From: Rhodospirillum rubrum ATCC 11170
Lineage (GTDB): Bacteria; Pseudomonadota; Alphaproteobacteria; Rhodospirillales; Rhodospirillaceae
Direction: 5' to 3'
NCBI RefSeq assembly: GCF_000013085.1
Contig: NC_007643.1
Span: 1,473,001-1,537,000 of the forward strand
DNA: 64,000 nt
The position numbers and the translations under genes are program-made. Shown here piece after piece: positions 17,271 through 26,516 of this stretch. Each line of letters begins with the position of its first letter. The first letter of the stretch is position 1. A model generated the notes under the pieces. That model worked only from the letters and a program-made list of their open reading frames with translations, did not search any database and was not told the DNA's origin.

Positions 17271-17519
17271 ATGAGCCTTACCATCAAAGACCCCGAAGCC
17301 CATCGGCTGGCCCAGGCCATCGCGCGCGCCACCGGAAAGAGTATGGCGCGCGTGGTTACCGAAGCTTTGCGCGAACGCTATGCGGAAATCGAGCACCGCC
17401 AGGCAAAAGCCAGCGTAGAAGAACTGCTGGCCATCGCCGATCGGGCGGCCGCCCAGGGGAACCGCCCCCGTGTCGATCATGCCGACCTGCTTTATGATGA
17501 GCATGGCCTGCCAAAATGA
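17271..17519 (+). CDS. vapB: VapB-type antitoxin
   Basis: An 82-residue protein. MSLTIKDPEAHRLAQAIA and TGKSMARVVTEALRERYAEI form the ribbon-helix-helix DNA-binding part of PSK/VapB antitoxins; the C-terminal tail (DHADLLYDEHGLPK) is the toxin-wrapping segment. The start could be any of three close in-frame ATGs; I prefer 17271. It overlaps the ATG of the following vapC by 4 bp, as in intact vapBC operons, but that toxin is wrecked, so this antitoxin is an orphan here. Confidence 0.8.
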   Translation: MSLTIKDPEAHRLAQAIARATGKSMARVVTEALRERYAEIEHRQAKASVEELLAIADRAAAQGNRPRVDHADLLYDEHGLPK

Positions 17520-17610
17520 TCGTCGACACCTCGGCCATGGTCGCCATAAGGCGGGGTTGATCTTTGGCGCCTGCTTTGATTTCAGCCAGACCGATATCGC
17601 CGCCGCCTGA
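17516..17610 (+). pseudogene. vapC toxin remnant with internal deletions
   Basis: The frame opens with MIVDTSAMVAI, the first strand and catalytic aspartate of PIN-domain VapC toxins, but hits a stop after 14 codons. In another frame AGLIFGACF is directly followed by DFSQTDIAAA and a TGA at 17608. In VapC those correspond to the LNFGDCF motif and the C-terminal DF-x-x-TDI end, normally some 20 residues apart, and over 90 residues lie between the N-terminal strand and LNFGDCF. So about 80% of the toxin is gone. Confidence 0.8.
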
Positions 17611-17628
17611 TGCCCTTGGCGGGCTTGT

Positions 17629-20600
17629 CTAGCCCAAGGCGTGGATGCGCAGGCTGTCGGCGGGCAGGGTGGCGCGGGCGGCGTCGACCACGTGGCGGTG
17701 GTGGGTGAACAGCAGGACCTGGGTGCGCGTCGCCAGGGTCGCCAGGGTCTGGAGGCCGGGGATCGTGCGCGCCTCGTCGCTGGTCACGAACAGGTCATCG
17801 GCGATGAAGGGCAGGGGCTCGCCGCTGTCCAGGCGGCGTTCGACGGTGGCGATGCGCAGGGCGAGATAAAGCTGATCGCGCGTTCCTTCGCTCATCCCCG
17901 TGACCGGGCATTCCCCGCCATCGGCGCGGATGCCGACCAGCGTCGGGCGGTCCTCGTCGCCGTAATGAACGCCAAGGGAGACGATGGGATTGGCCGAGCC
18001 GGCGACCATGGCGCCAAACAGCGCGTCGGCGCGGTCGATCACCGGATGGCGGTTGGCGGCGCGATAGCGTTCGACGGCGCGGGTTAGGATCAGGCCGGCG
18101 GCGTGCAGTTGCAGCCAGCGGCCGAGGATGTCGGCCCCGTCGGCCAGGGCGTCGCTGGCCGCCTGGGCGGCGGGACCGATGCCCACCCCGCCTTCCAGAC
18201 CACGCAGACGGCCGCCGGCCTCGGTCTGCTCCTGGGCGGCCTCTTGGGCGTCGCGCTGCAGGCTCTCGGTCTGGCTGACCAGGGCGGCGATCTCGGCGGC
18301 GGCGGCGTCGGCCGAAATCGACGAGGCTTCGGCGCGCAGGGCCGCTTCGTCCAAACCATCCCCCTGATCAAGGCATTGCCGGCGCAGGGCGTCGATCTGC
18401 CGATCAAGCTCGGCCGCCTCCCGCGACAGACGGGCCAGGGCCAGGGCGTCGGCGCCCTCGGCGATCGCATGGCTGGCGGCCAGGGCGCGCAGGGCGGCGG
18501 CGGCGTCGAGGGCGGCCTTGCCGGCGGTTTCGGCCTCGGCTTGCGCCTTTTTGACCGCCTGGGCGGCGTCGGTGATGCGGGCGGCGCGGACCTCGGCCGC
18601 CGACACGCGCTTGGCCAGGGTGGCGATCGCCGCCGCCGGGTCGTTAGCGGGCAGATCGCTGGCCTCGGCGCCAAGGTCGGCGAGCAGGGCGGCGACCCTG
18701 GCTTCGAAGTCGCCGAGGGCGTCGGCGATCTGGTCGCGGCGTTTGATCGTCTGCTCGCACTCTTGATCAAGCAGGGCGATCTGCCCCCACAGATCAAGCG
18801 CCGCTTCGGCCTCGGCGATCGTCGCCGTCGGCGACAGGCCGATGGCGGGCATATCGGCCGACCACGCCGCCTGCCAGTCGGCCAGGGTTTGGGCGGCCGT
18901 TTCGCGTTCGGCGGCCCGCGCCGCCCGGCGTTGGATCGCCGCCTGCTCCTCGGCCGCCAGCTTGCGGCTTTCGGCGCTGCGCTCTTCGGCCTGAAGGCAG
19001 GCCAACCTGACGCGGTCGCGCAAGGCGGCGGTGTCAAGGGCTTGGCTGTCGGCAAGCCCCAGGCTGGCGGCGGCGCGCAGCAGATGGCCGCGGCGTTGAG
19101 TCTCCTGCTCCTCCAAGACGGCGATCGTCACATCGCTTTGCCGCAGGGCGGCGTGGTCGGCCAGGATCGCGGCGCGGGCGGCCAGCCAGGGGCGCATCTC
19201 GGCCGGCGTGCCGGGGTCGATGGCACAGGCCCGCCAGGAGGCGACCCAGGCGTCGCGGGCTTTGCGGGTTTTGAGGCGGCGCGCCTCCAAGTCAGCGCGC
19301 AGCGCCGTCAAACTGGCGATCTTGGCGGCGTGCTGGCCGGTCAGATCGGCGAAGCGGGCGATGCGCGCGGCTTCGCGTTCGCGGTCGTCGGCTAGGTGAT
19401 CGGCGGTGGTCAGGGCGGCTTCAAAGTGATCGGCGACCCGCCCGTCGGGGGCGAAGGCGGCCAGCGCGTCGTCCTCCCGGGCCGTCTTCTCCACGTAATG
19501 CCGGCGGATCAACCGCCAGCCGTTGGCGCGCGATTCGCGGGCCCGGGCCACAGCGTCGGCCGTGGGCACGGGGCCGGTCGCCGTCAGGCTGGCCAAGGCG
19601 CCTTCGATTCGGCACAGGTCCTCGGTGGTGGTTTCAACGCTGCGGCTGGCGGCGGCCTCGGCGGCTTCGCTTTCCAGGGCGTGGCGTTCGGCTTGGGCGA
19701 TGCTTTCGGCGCTGGGAACGGCCAGGGCGGCCAGGGCATCGGCTTCGCCCCGCCAGCGGCCAAGGGCGGCCAGGGCCTGGGCCAGACGGGCGGCCAGGTC
19801 GGCGCGTTCAAGCTTGGCCCGCGCCAGCTTGCCCAGACCTTCGCCACCCAGGGCCTGGGCGGCCTCGAAGGCGGCGCGGGCCTCGGCGGGCGAGGGGGTG
19901 GCCTCGCCCTGGGCCAAGCGGGCGGCTTGGGCGGCGCGTAGGGCGATTTCGGCTTCGTCATAGGCGGCCCTGGCGGCCTCAAGGGTCGCTTGCACCCCCG
20001 CCCCCTGGCGGATCTGGGCGCGCACCCGGGCCAACAACGGCGCGGTGGGCACGGCTTTGGGCGCCGCGTCCTGGGCGCTTAGACCCAGATGGGTCAAAAG
20101 CGCCTTGCGGCGGCGCAGGGCGTCGTCCAGATCGCGCTGGCGGTGGGGATGGTCGGTGGCATTCTTGCGGTAAACCCCCAGACCATCGGTCAATGCGCCG
20201 ATGCGGTTGGCCAACCCCGGCAAAGGCCCGGCCTCGCCCAGATCGGCACGCTCCTGGCGGCGGCCGGCCAAGGCGGTTTCGCGATGGGTCGCGGTGTCTT
20301 GGGCCAAACGCGCCTGATGATCGGCGGCGCGCCAGCGATCCTCGAAATCGGCGGGAAGGGGCAGGGGGGAGCCCAGGGCGGCGCGGCGGGCCAGGGCGTC
20401 GTCAAGGCGCCCGAGCAAGGGCGCGATCCTGCGGATGCGTTCCAGGGCGCTGCGCCGCGTCACCAAGGCGCGCAAGGCCTCATCCAGGGCGGCCCGCCGC
20501 TCGCCCGCCGCACTCACCGCCTGCACGGCGGCGCTCCAGGCCTCGACCTTCAGGCCATCGCCATGCATCGTCGCCCGCGCCGTGTCATAGCGTTCAAGGG

Positions 20601-21174
20601 CCTGCCAATAGGGCTTCGCCGCCAGCTTGCGCCCCGGATTTCCCAAGACATCGGCCTCGGCTTGCAGGCTGGCGAGCAGAGAGGCCAGTCCGACGGTGCC
20701 GCCGGCGGCTTCGAACAGGCTTTGGGCAAGTTCGCCGCCGGTCGCCAGCATGGCCTCGCCGCCTTCGCGCAGGCGGGCATGGTCAAGGGCGAACAGGGTT
20801 TCAAAGGTCGAGCGATCGACGCCGCCAAGAAAAGGATCAAGGCTGTTATCGGGCAGATCGCCGCTTTCCGCGCCCGTCGCATCGACGGCCAGCAGGGTCT
20901 TCTTGGTGCCCTTGCGGCGTTTGAACGCCAAGACCCGGCCATCGGCGGCGCGCAGGCTGGCGCCAAGGCGCAGTTTCGGGTTGTCGTGACGGAAATTATA
21001 GGGGGTGCGGGCCGGAAAGCCGAACAACAGGTCGCTGAGTGCGGCCAGCACCGTTGATTTGCCCGCCTCGTTCGGGCCGTGAATGATCTCCAGCCGGGGG
21101 CCATCGCCGGAAAAGTCGAAGCTGTGGTCTGCGAAATGGCCGTAGCGTTCCAGGACCAGCCGATCGATGCGCAT
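17629..21174 (-). CDS. AAA ATPase, YhaN/SbcC-like
   Basis: An 1181-residue SMC-type protein. Walker A is GPNEAGKSTVLAALSDLLFG near residue 33. Between about residues 170 and 950 the protein is a long Ala/Glu/Arg-rich region with the character of a coiled coil. The C-terminus holds the ABC signature MSEGTRDQLYLALRIA and Walker B LPFIADDLFVTSDEART. This layout matches YhaN, the partner of the YhaO nuclease. With the exonuclease gene just upstream (11-bp gap) it probably forms an SbcCD-like complex for DNA-end processing. I see no clear CxxC zinc hook. Confidence 0.88.
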   Translation of the reverse strand: MRIDRLVLERYGHFADHSFDFSGDGPRLEIIHGPNEAGKSTVLAALSDLLFGFPARTPYNFRHDNPKLRLGASLRAADGRVLAFKRRKGTKKTLLAVDATGAESGDLPDNSLDPFLGGVDRSTFETLFALDHARLREGGEAMLATGGELAQSLFEAAGGTVGLASLLASLQAEADVLGNPGRKLAAKPYWQALERYDTARATMHGDGLKVEAWSAAVQAVSAAGERRAALDEALRALVTRRSALERIRRIAPLLGRLDDALARRAALGSPLPLPADFEDRWRAADHQARLAQDTATHRETALAGRRQERADLGEAGPLPGLANRIGALTDGLGVYRKNATDHPHRQRDLDDALRRRKALLTHLGLSAQDAAPKAVPTAPLLARVRAQIRQGAGVQATLEAARAAYDEAEIALRAAQAARLAQGEATPSPAEARAAFEAAQALGGEGLGKLARAKLERADLAARLAQALAALGRWRGEADALAALAVPSAESIAQAERHALESEAAEAAASRSVETTTEDLCRIEGALASLTATGPVPTADAVARARESRANGWRLIRRHYVEKTAREDDALAAFAPDGRVADHFEAALTTADHLADDREREAARIARFADLTGQHAAKIASLTALRADLEARRLKTRKARDAWVASWRACAIDPGTPAEMRPWLAARAAILADHAALRQSDVTIAVLEEQETQRRGHLLRAAASLGLADSQALDTAALRDRVRLACLQAEERSAESRKLAAEEQAAIQRRAARAAERETAAQTLADWQAAWSADMPAIGLSPTATIAEAEAALDLWGQIALLDQECEQTIKRRDQIADALGDFEARVAALLADLGAEASDLPANDPAAAIATLAKRVSAAEVRAARITDAAQAVKKAQAEAETAGKAALDAAAALRALAASHAIAEGADALALARLSREAAELDRQIDALRRQCLDQGDGLDEAALRAEASSISADAAAAEIAALVSQTESLQRDAQEAAQEQTEAGGRLRGLEGGVGIGPAAQAASDALADGADILGRWLQLHAAGLILTRAVERYRAANRHPVIDRADALFGAMVAGSANPIVSLGVHYGDEDRPTLVGIRADGGECPVTGMSEGTRDQLYLALRIATVERRLDSGEPLPFIADDLFVTSDEARTIPGLQTLATLATRTQVLLFTHHRHVVDAARATLPADSLRIHALG

Positions 21175-21185
21175 GGTCGGTTTCC

Positions 21186-22421
21186 TTACTCGGGACTGTC
21201 GAGCAGGCGCCGACGCAAGGTCGCCTCGGCCGCCGCCAGCAGCCCGGCCAGGGCTTGCTCGTCAAGGGGGGTGAGGCCGGCGGCTTGGCGGATCGTCGGC
21301 GGAACCCGGGTCAGGGCCTGTTCAAGATCGGCGCGCAAGACAGCGCGTTCCTCGGGCGTCTCAAGGATGCGGGCGATCACCGCGAAAAGCTCGTCCGCCG
21401 CCGGGGCGCCGTCCTGGCGCGGCGGGGTGGTTGCCACGGCCACTTTTTCAAGCCAGACCTCGCCGCCGGCCCGTTCGGTCAGGGCCAGACATTCGGCGGT
21501 GGTGCGTTCCGGGTCGCCGGCCAAAAGGTCGTGAACGGCGGTGGCGCCGCTGAGCGTCAGGCGGACGGCCAAAGCCCGGCCCTCGGCCTGGGTCAGCGCC
21601 TCGGCCAGGGCGGTCTCGATCCGCCCATAGGCCTGCTGGGGCGAGGCGCAACCGCCCAGATCGACCTCCAGGCGGACCCAGCGCAAGACATCAAAGGCCA
21701 GGGCCTCAAGGGCGGTGACCTCGCCGCCGTCGATGGTGAGCAGCGTCGCTCCCTTGGCCCCGGGTTCGTTGACGTGGCGGGCCTGGAGATTGCCCGGAAA
21801 CACCACCCAGGGCCGTTCGTGCAGGATGGCCCGGCCATGAACGTGACCGAGGGCCCAATAATCATAGCCCTTGCCAACCAGGGTCGGCACGTCGCAGGGC
21901 GCGTAGGGGGTATGGCCAAGGCGGCCGTCGGCGGCGGTGTGGAGCAGGCCGATGTTGAACAGCCCGGCCACCGGCGGCGGGTAGCCGGCCGACAGATCCT
22001 CGGTCACGTCGCGGCGCGGGAAGCTGCGGCCATGGATCGCCACTTCCAGCCCCTCGGGGATCCAGGTCTCGGCCCGATCAGAGCGAAAGACCTTGACCGT
22101 GGGCGGCCAGCGCAGCGAGCGGGTCATGCGGTTTTCGGCGTCGTGATTGCCCTGGACCACGGCGACGCGGATCCCCTGGCGTTCAAGGCGGGCCATCTGC
22201 GAGAGGAAAAACAGCCCCGTCGAAAAATCCCGCCAGTCGCCATCGTAAAGATCGCCGGCGATCAGCACGAGGTCGACCCCGGCCTCAAGGGCGTAATCGA
22301 TCATCGCGGTGAAGGCGCGGCGCGTCGCCGTCGTCAAATCGCCCACCTGGCCGCCGGCTCGGGCGATCAGTCCGGAAAGCGGGCTGTCGAGGTGGATATC
22401 GGCGGCGTGAAGAATGCGCAT
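21186..22421 (-). CDS. Mre11/SbcD-like metallophosphoesterase (YhaO type)
   Basis: A 411-residue nuclease starting at ATG 22421. The five phosphodiesterase motifs are visible: HAADIHLDSPL, LIAGDLYDGDW, VVQGNHDAENR, the histidine of IGLLHTAADG and LGHVHGRAIL, giving a two-metal site. The C-terminal region lacks recognisable domains and presumably docks on the ATPase. Together with the downstream gene it forms a DNA repair exonuclease pair. Confidence 0.9.
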   Translation of the reverse strand: MRILHAADIHLDSPLSGLIARAGGQVGDLTTATRRAFTAMIDYALEAGVDLVLIAGDLYDGDWRDFSTGLFFLSQMARLERQGIRVAVVQGNHDAENRMTRSLRWPPTVKVFRSDRAETWIPEGLEVAIHGRSFPRRDVTEDLSAGYPPPVAGLFNIGLLHTAADGRLGHTPYAPCDVPTLVGKGYDYWALGHVHGRAILHERPWVVFPGNLQARHVNEPGAKGATLLTIDGGEVTALEALAFDVLRWVRLEVDLGGCASPQQAYGRIETALAEALTQAEGRALAVRLTLSGATAVHDLLAGDPERTTAECLALTERAGGEVWLEKVAVATTPPRQDGAPAADELFAVIARILETPEERAVLRADLEQALTRVPPTIRQAAGLTPLDEQALAGLLAAAEATLRRRLLDSPE

Positions 22422-22735
22422 GGAAGATCCGAAAAACGGCGGTTGTCGGCGATAGGCGGCCCCTCCCGGGATAGGGGGACTCGACGGTCGCACGGGCGGG
22501 GGGCGGCTTCAAGCCCTTCGGGCGTTTTCCCCGGAGGTCCGCGGTTTTTCGCGAAATCGTCAGGGGCCGGTGGCGCGGGGTGTTAAGGCGGTCTCTTAAC
22601 CACCACTTCCTTGGATATCGGGTGATAGGGGTTTGAGAAAAAGATGGTCGCCCCCCTCTCCTTATTGTCCAGTTTTCGGCTCTCCGGCGAGGGTGGTTTG
22701 GAAGGTCTCGGTGGTCAGTGGCCGTCGGAGGTGGA
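22422..22735. other. Divergent intergenic region
   Basis: About 310 bp between the leftward exonuclease operon and the rightward diguanylate cyclase. The only structure I see is an inverted repeat GTTAAG-N7-CTTAAC at 22582-22600, which could be an operator. No RNA gene recognised. Confidence 0.5.
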
Positions 22736-24634
22736 ATGAAACGCGTTCCATGGGTGGTCGGTGGCCTGATCCTGATCATGGCATATAATGCGGCGCTCGG
22801 GACCTTGGCTTATTGGCAGCGGCGCGACATTATCGATGAATCCTTGCGGGAAGCGGTTGTCGTCGCCGATATTCTTGTCCGCGAGGTCGAAGCCAACCTG
22901 GATCGGATTGATCGTACTTTATCGGGGCTGACCGAGGTCTTGCGGGCTTATCCGAGCGCGATCGATGTCCATGATCCGTTTACCCACCGCCTGCTGTTGC
23001 GTCGTCACGCCATCACGCCGTCTTTGGCGGCGCTGTTTCTGATCGGTGGCGACGGCAGGCTGCGCAACGCCTCGCTGACGGATAAGGTCTCGGAAATCGA
23101 TGTGTCGGGCGAAGATTATTTCGCCTTCCATCTGTCCAATGTGGACGATGAGTTTTTCATCGGCGCGGTCACCACCAATCGTCTCGATAAAAGCTGGGTC
23201 ATCCCGGTGAGCCGGGCGGTGAGGGATTCCTTTGGTCGGCTGACCGGGGTGGTCGCCGCGACGATCACCACCGATTCCATCGATCAGATGATCCACTCCC
23301 ATCAGCTTTCCGAAGGTTTCGCGGTGACGATCACCCAGCGCGACGCCGGGATGATCGGCTGCCTTGGCTTTACGCGGTGTTGGGGCGAGGGCGCGCCGCA
23401 CAGGGGCGACGAGGGGCTTGCTGAAAGCGGAGGCAGCGGCGAGGAGGTCCATTACCTGCCCAATGGGCCGGGAGTCGGCGCCTTCCTTCGGGGTCCGACT
23501 TACGGCGTCGAGGTGACCGTTCAGGCCAGCGATCGGACGCTTCTTCAGCCTTGGCGGGAAAAACTGGCCTTTATCCTGGTGCTGCAGGTCTTTGGCACCC
23601 TCGGCCTCGGGTTCGGCATCACCTCGCTTTATTATCAGATGCATCATCGCCGCGTATCGCTGTTGGATCTGGAACGCGCCAATGCGTCGCTGGAAAGCAA
23701 GGTGGCCGAGCGCACGCGGCAATTGGCCGAAGGCGAGGAGCGGATGCGCGGCTTCATCATGGCGGCCCGCGACGCCGTGGTCATCATCGATCAAAAGGGC
23801 ATCATCAGCGAATTCAACCCCTCGGCGACCGAACTATTCGGCTATGACGTCGAGGAGGTGCGCGGTCAAAGCGTCAATATGCTGATGCCCGCGACCTACG
23901 CGCGCGATCACGACGGCCACCTGCGCAAGGGCAAGCCCTCCGGCCAGCGCGCCATTGGGCGGGGGCGCGAAATGATCGGCCGACGCAAGAACGGCAGCGA
24001 ATTTCCGATCGAATTGACGGTCGGCACCCAGTCCTTCGATGGAACCCGGGTTCATATCGGGGTGATCCGCGATATCACCGAACGCAAGGCCACCGAGGAA
24101 ACCCTGCGGCGGCTGGCCAATATCGACGGTTTGACGGGGGTGCTCAATCGCCGCTCCTTCACCGAGGAAAGCGAATTATTGTTGTCGCTGGCCAACCGCC
24201 ATGGCCGCCGTCTGTCGATGATGATCGTCGATGCCGATCACTTCAAAGGGGTCAACGATACCTATGGTCACGACGCCGGCGACAGGGTGCTGAAGGCCCT
24301 GACCGGGGAAATCGCCGGCGTCTTGCGCAAAACCGATCTGCTGGGACGCATCGGCGGCGAGGAATTCGCCATCCTGCTGCCCGAAACCGACCAGGAGGGC
24401 GCCGAGGGACTGGCTTGGCGGGTGGTTCTAGCCATTCGCGCCCTGGAGGTTCCCTTGCCCGAGGGCGGGGTGTTGAAGGTCACCGTCAGCGTGGGGGTCA
24501 GTTGCCGGAACACCGAGGCGGCGACCTTCGATTGGATGCTCAAGGAGGCCGACACGGCCCTGTACGCCGCCAAGCATGGCGGCCGGGATCGCGTGGCCTG
24601 CTTTGGGCAAACCCAATCGGTGGCCAGATCCTGA
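22736..24634 (+). CDS. Membrane-bound diguanylate cyclase with dCache-like and PAS domains
   Basis: A 632-residue protein starting at ATG 22736 after GGAGG. A first transmembrane helix (residues 5-26) is followed by a periplasmic sensor of about 250 residues with dCache character (SGEDYFAFHL, SWVIPVSRAVRDSFGRLTG), a second helix (LAFILVLQVFGTLGLGFGIT), a short coiled coil, a PAS domain (VVIIDQKGIISEFNPSATEL) and a GGDEF domain. The active site reads GGEEF and an RKTD inhibitory site lies 5 residues upstream, so an active, product-inhibited c-di-GMP synthase is predicted. No EAL domain. Confidence 0.92.
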   Translation: MKRVPWVVGGLILIMAYNAALGTLAYWQRRDIIDESLREAVVVADILVREVEANLDRIDRTLSGLTEVLRAYPSAIDVHDPFTHRLLLRRHAITPSLAALFLIGGDGRLRNASLTDKVSEIDVSGEDYFAFHLSNVDDEFFIGAVTTNRLDKSWVIPVSRAVRDSFGRLTGVVAATITTDSIDQMIHSHQLSEGFAVTITQRDAGMIGCLGFTRCWGEGAPHRGDEGLAESGGSGEEVHYLPNGPGVGAFLRGPTYGVEVTVQASDRTLLQPWREKLAFILVLQVFGTLGLGFGITSLYYQMHHRRVSLLDLERANASLESKVAERTRQLAEGEERMRGFIMAARDAVVIIDQKGIISEFNPSATELFGYDVEEVRGQSVNMLMPATYARDHDGHLRKGKPSGQRAIGRGREMIGRRKNGSEFPIELTVGTQSFDGTRVHIGVIRDITERKATEETLRRLANIDGLTGVLNRRSFTEESELLLSLANRHGRRLSMMIVDADHFKGVNDTYGHDAGDRVLKALTGEIAGVLRKTDLLGRIGGEEFAILLPETDQEGAEGLAWRVVLAIRALEVPLPEGGVLKVTVSVGVSCRNTEAATFDWMLKEADTALYAAKHGGRDRVACFGQTQSVARS

Positions 24635-24661
24635 AGGAGGAAGGGCGGGCTGGAGCGGCTT

Positions 24662-25438
24662 TCAGGCGGCGAAGGGGCGCAGGCGGTGGAGGGCTTCAAG
24701 CACGGCGTCGGGCCGTTCGTCCATCACCATGTGGCCGGCGTTGGTGACCAGCAGGGCGTGGCCGTGGGGCAGGATCTCGACAAGCATCAGGGCGCCGCGC
24801 AGCGAGACCATGCGGTCTTGCTCGCCGTGAACGACCAGGGCCGGGCAGGGAATGCGCGCCGCCGCCGCCGCCCCCTCGCCATAGCCGTCGCAGACCATGA
24901 GGTCGGTATGGAGCAGGCCCGGCGCCGTCGTCGCCCATTGGCTTTTGCGGGCTTCGACCAGGGTGGGGTCGGCCTGCGCGGTGTATCCCCAGCGGCTGAT
25001 CATCGTCGCCGCGCGCGGCAGATCGTGATCGGCGGCCTTGAGGAGATCCAGGTGAACGGGCAGGGCGGCGGCGGTGCCGATCAAGGCCAGTCCAGCGCTG
25101 CGCACGCAATGATGGCGGGCGAATTCCAGGGCGATCAGCCCGCCCAGCGAATGCCCGCTGACCACCGCCCGATAAAGGCCCAGGGCATCGAAAACGCCAA
25201 GCAGCCAGTCGGAAAGGTCGGAAACGCTGGTCAGCGGCGGACCTTCGGATTGCCCATGGCCGGGCAGATCGGGGGCGATGACCGCCCAGCCGTCGGCCGC
25301 CAGGGCGGCCGATTGTTTATCCCAGGCGCTATGGGTCATGCCCGCGCCATGGATCAGAACCACGACCGGTCGCGATAAATCGACGCCGTCGGTTCCGGTT
25401 TCGATGAAAACCAGACGATTCTCAAGGGTCAGACGCAT
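24662..25438 (-). CDS. Alpha/beta hydrolase
   Basis: A 258-residue hydrolase. VLIHGAGMTHSAWD provides the oxyanion region, VSGHSLGGLIALEF carries the nucleophilic serine, the acid is probably the aspartate in HGEQDRMVSL and the histidine is in TNAGHMVMDE. No signal peptide. Convergent with the diguanylate cyclase (27-bp gap). Substrate unknown. Confidence 0.85.
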   Translation of the reverse strand: MRLTLENRLVFIETGTDGVDLSRPVVVLIHGAGMTHSAWDKQSAALAADGWAVIAPDLPGHGQSEGPPLTSVSDLSDWLLGVFDALGLYRAVVSGHSLGGLIALEFARHHCVRSAGLALIGTAAALPVHLDLLKAADHDLPRAATMISRWGYTAQADPTLVEARKSQWATTAPGLLHTDLMVCDGYGEGAAAAARIPCPALVVHGEQDRMVSLRGALMLVEILPHGHALLVTNAGHMVMDERPDAVLEALHRLRPFAA

Positions 25439-25583
25439 GGGGCCCTCTTTTCGGAACGCCGGTCAAGGTTGACCGTCCTTCCAAGCCTCTCTCGCGCCTC
25501 CCCCCAGGCCTTACAAGGGAGCCAGGGCTTGGCTGACAAGTCAAGGGGGTGAAGAGGGTGTTTTTGCCCCGATGGCGATCGCC

Positions 25584-26282
25584 CTATCCCACCCGGACGC
25601 AAAACCGCGGAAAGGCCGCCTGAGCCTGGGCCGATAGGGTTGGCATCGCCAGGCCGCGGGCACTGCGCGCCAGATCGGCATCGGCGCAGCCTTCGGCGCG
25701 GAAGGGCTGGAGCACGTAAGAGGCGACGCCCAGGGCCGCCAGTTCGGCCGCCAGGGCGTCCAGCGCCGCCTCATCGATCAAGGCGGGGTGAAGGGTGGTG
25801 CGAACTTCGTAGGCAATCCCCGAGGCCAGCAGCAGGTCCAGGCTGTCGCGGGCCCGGGCGCCGCTGTCGGCCGCGCCGGTGATCGCCCCATAGGCGTCAA
25901 AGGGCGCCTTGACGTCGAAGCCCACCCAGTCGAGGTGGGGTAACAGGGCCGCCAAGCGGTCGGGAAAGGCGCCGCCCGTATGCAGGCCGACCCGAAATCC
26001 CAATCCCCGCGCCGCATCGATCGCCGCGCCCAATCCGCCCTGGGTGGTCGGCTCGCCGCCGGAAAAAACCACGCCATCAAGCAGGCCGCGCCGGCTTTGC
26101 AGAAAGCCGAACACGTCCTCCCAGGCCGGATCGGAGGGGTCGCGGGCGCCGAGCAATCCCGGGTTATGGCAATAGGGGCAACGCCAGGGGCAGCCGCGTA
26201 GGAAGACGGTGGCGACCAGCTCGCCCGGCCAGTCGCAAAGCGACAGCCGGGCCAGCCCGCCGATGCGCAGATCCGGGATCAC
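25584..26282 (-). CDS. nrdG: Anaerobic ribonucleotide reductase activating protein (radical SAM)
   Basis: A 232-residue radical-SAM enzyme. GCPWRCPYCHNPGL carries the CxxxCxxC cluster that binds the 4Fe-4S and S-adenosylmethionine, and FSGGEPTTQGG is the SAM-binding GGE motif. The start is GTG at 26282, with GAGGGGG 8 nt upstream. It is the last gene of the operon and generates the glycyl radical on the reductase. Here its target glycine appears to be carried by the small protein encoded 25 bp upstream. Confidence 0.9.
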   Translation of the reverse strand: MIPDLRIGGLARLSLCDWPGELVATVFLRGCPWRCPYCHNPGLLGARDPSDPAWEDVFGFLQSRRGLLDGVVFSGGEPTTQGGLGAAIDAARGLGFRVGLHTGGAFPDRLAALLPHLDWVGFDVKAPFDAYGAITGAADSGARARDSLDLLLASGIAYEVRTTLHPALIDEAALDALAAELAALGVASYVLQPFRAEGCADADLARSARGLAMPTLSAQAQAAFPRFCVRVG

Positions 26283-26307
26283 CGGGTAGACCCCCTCAGC
26301 GGGCTTC

Positions 26308-26484
26308 TCACTCGGGCAGGGCGCATTCGACGAAGGCCTTGCGCTGGGCGAATTCGCCCTTCTTGCCCGTGTTGAACGAGGTGACCGGGCGGTGATAGCC
26401 CATCACCCGCGTCCAGATCTCGCAGGGCTGGCGCTCGTCATCGGTAAGCTCGATGGGCAGGGAAACGGCGGAAAGATGAGTCAT
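26308..26484 (-). CDS. Separate glycyl-radical domain of anaerobic ribonucleotide reductase
   Basis: A 58-residue protein. ERQPCEIWTRVMGYHRPV followed by FNTGKKGEFAQR matches the extreme C-terminus of full-length NrdD proteins, where RxxGY holds the glycyl radical (Gly681 in E. coli). Here that would be Gly29. It has its own ATG with AAAGGA 9 nt upstream, lies 32 bp after the stop of the large NrdD frame and is in a different frame, so it is a separate polypeptide and not a simple stop-codon split. It presumably docks on the large subunit in trans, as the spare-part protein GrcA does with pyruvate formate-lyase. Confidence 0.8.
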   Translation of the reverse strand: MTHLSAVSLPIELTDDERQPCEIWTRVMGYHRPVTSFNTGKKGEFAQRKAFVECALPE

Positions 26485-26516
26485 GGAAGAGGTCCTTTCA
26501 GAGCTAATCAAAGGGG

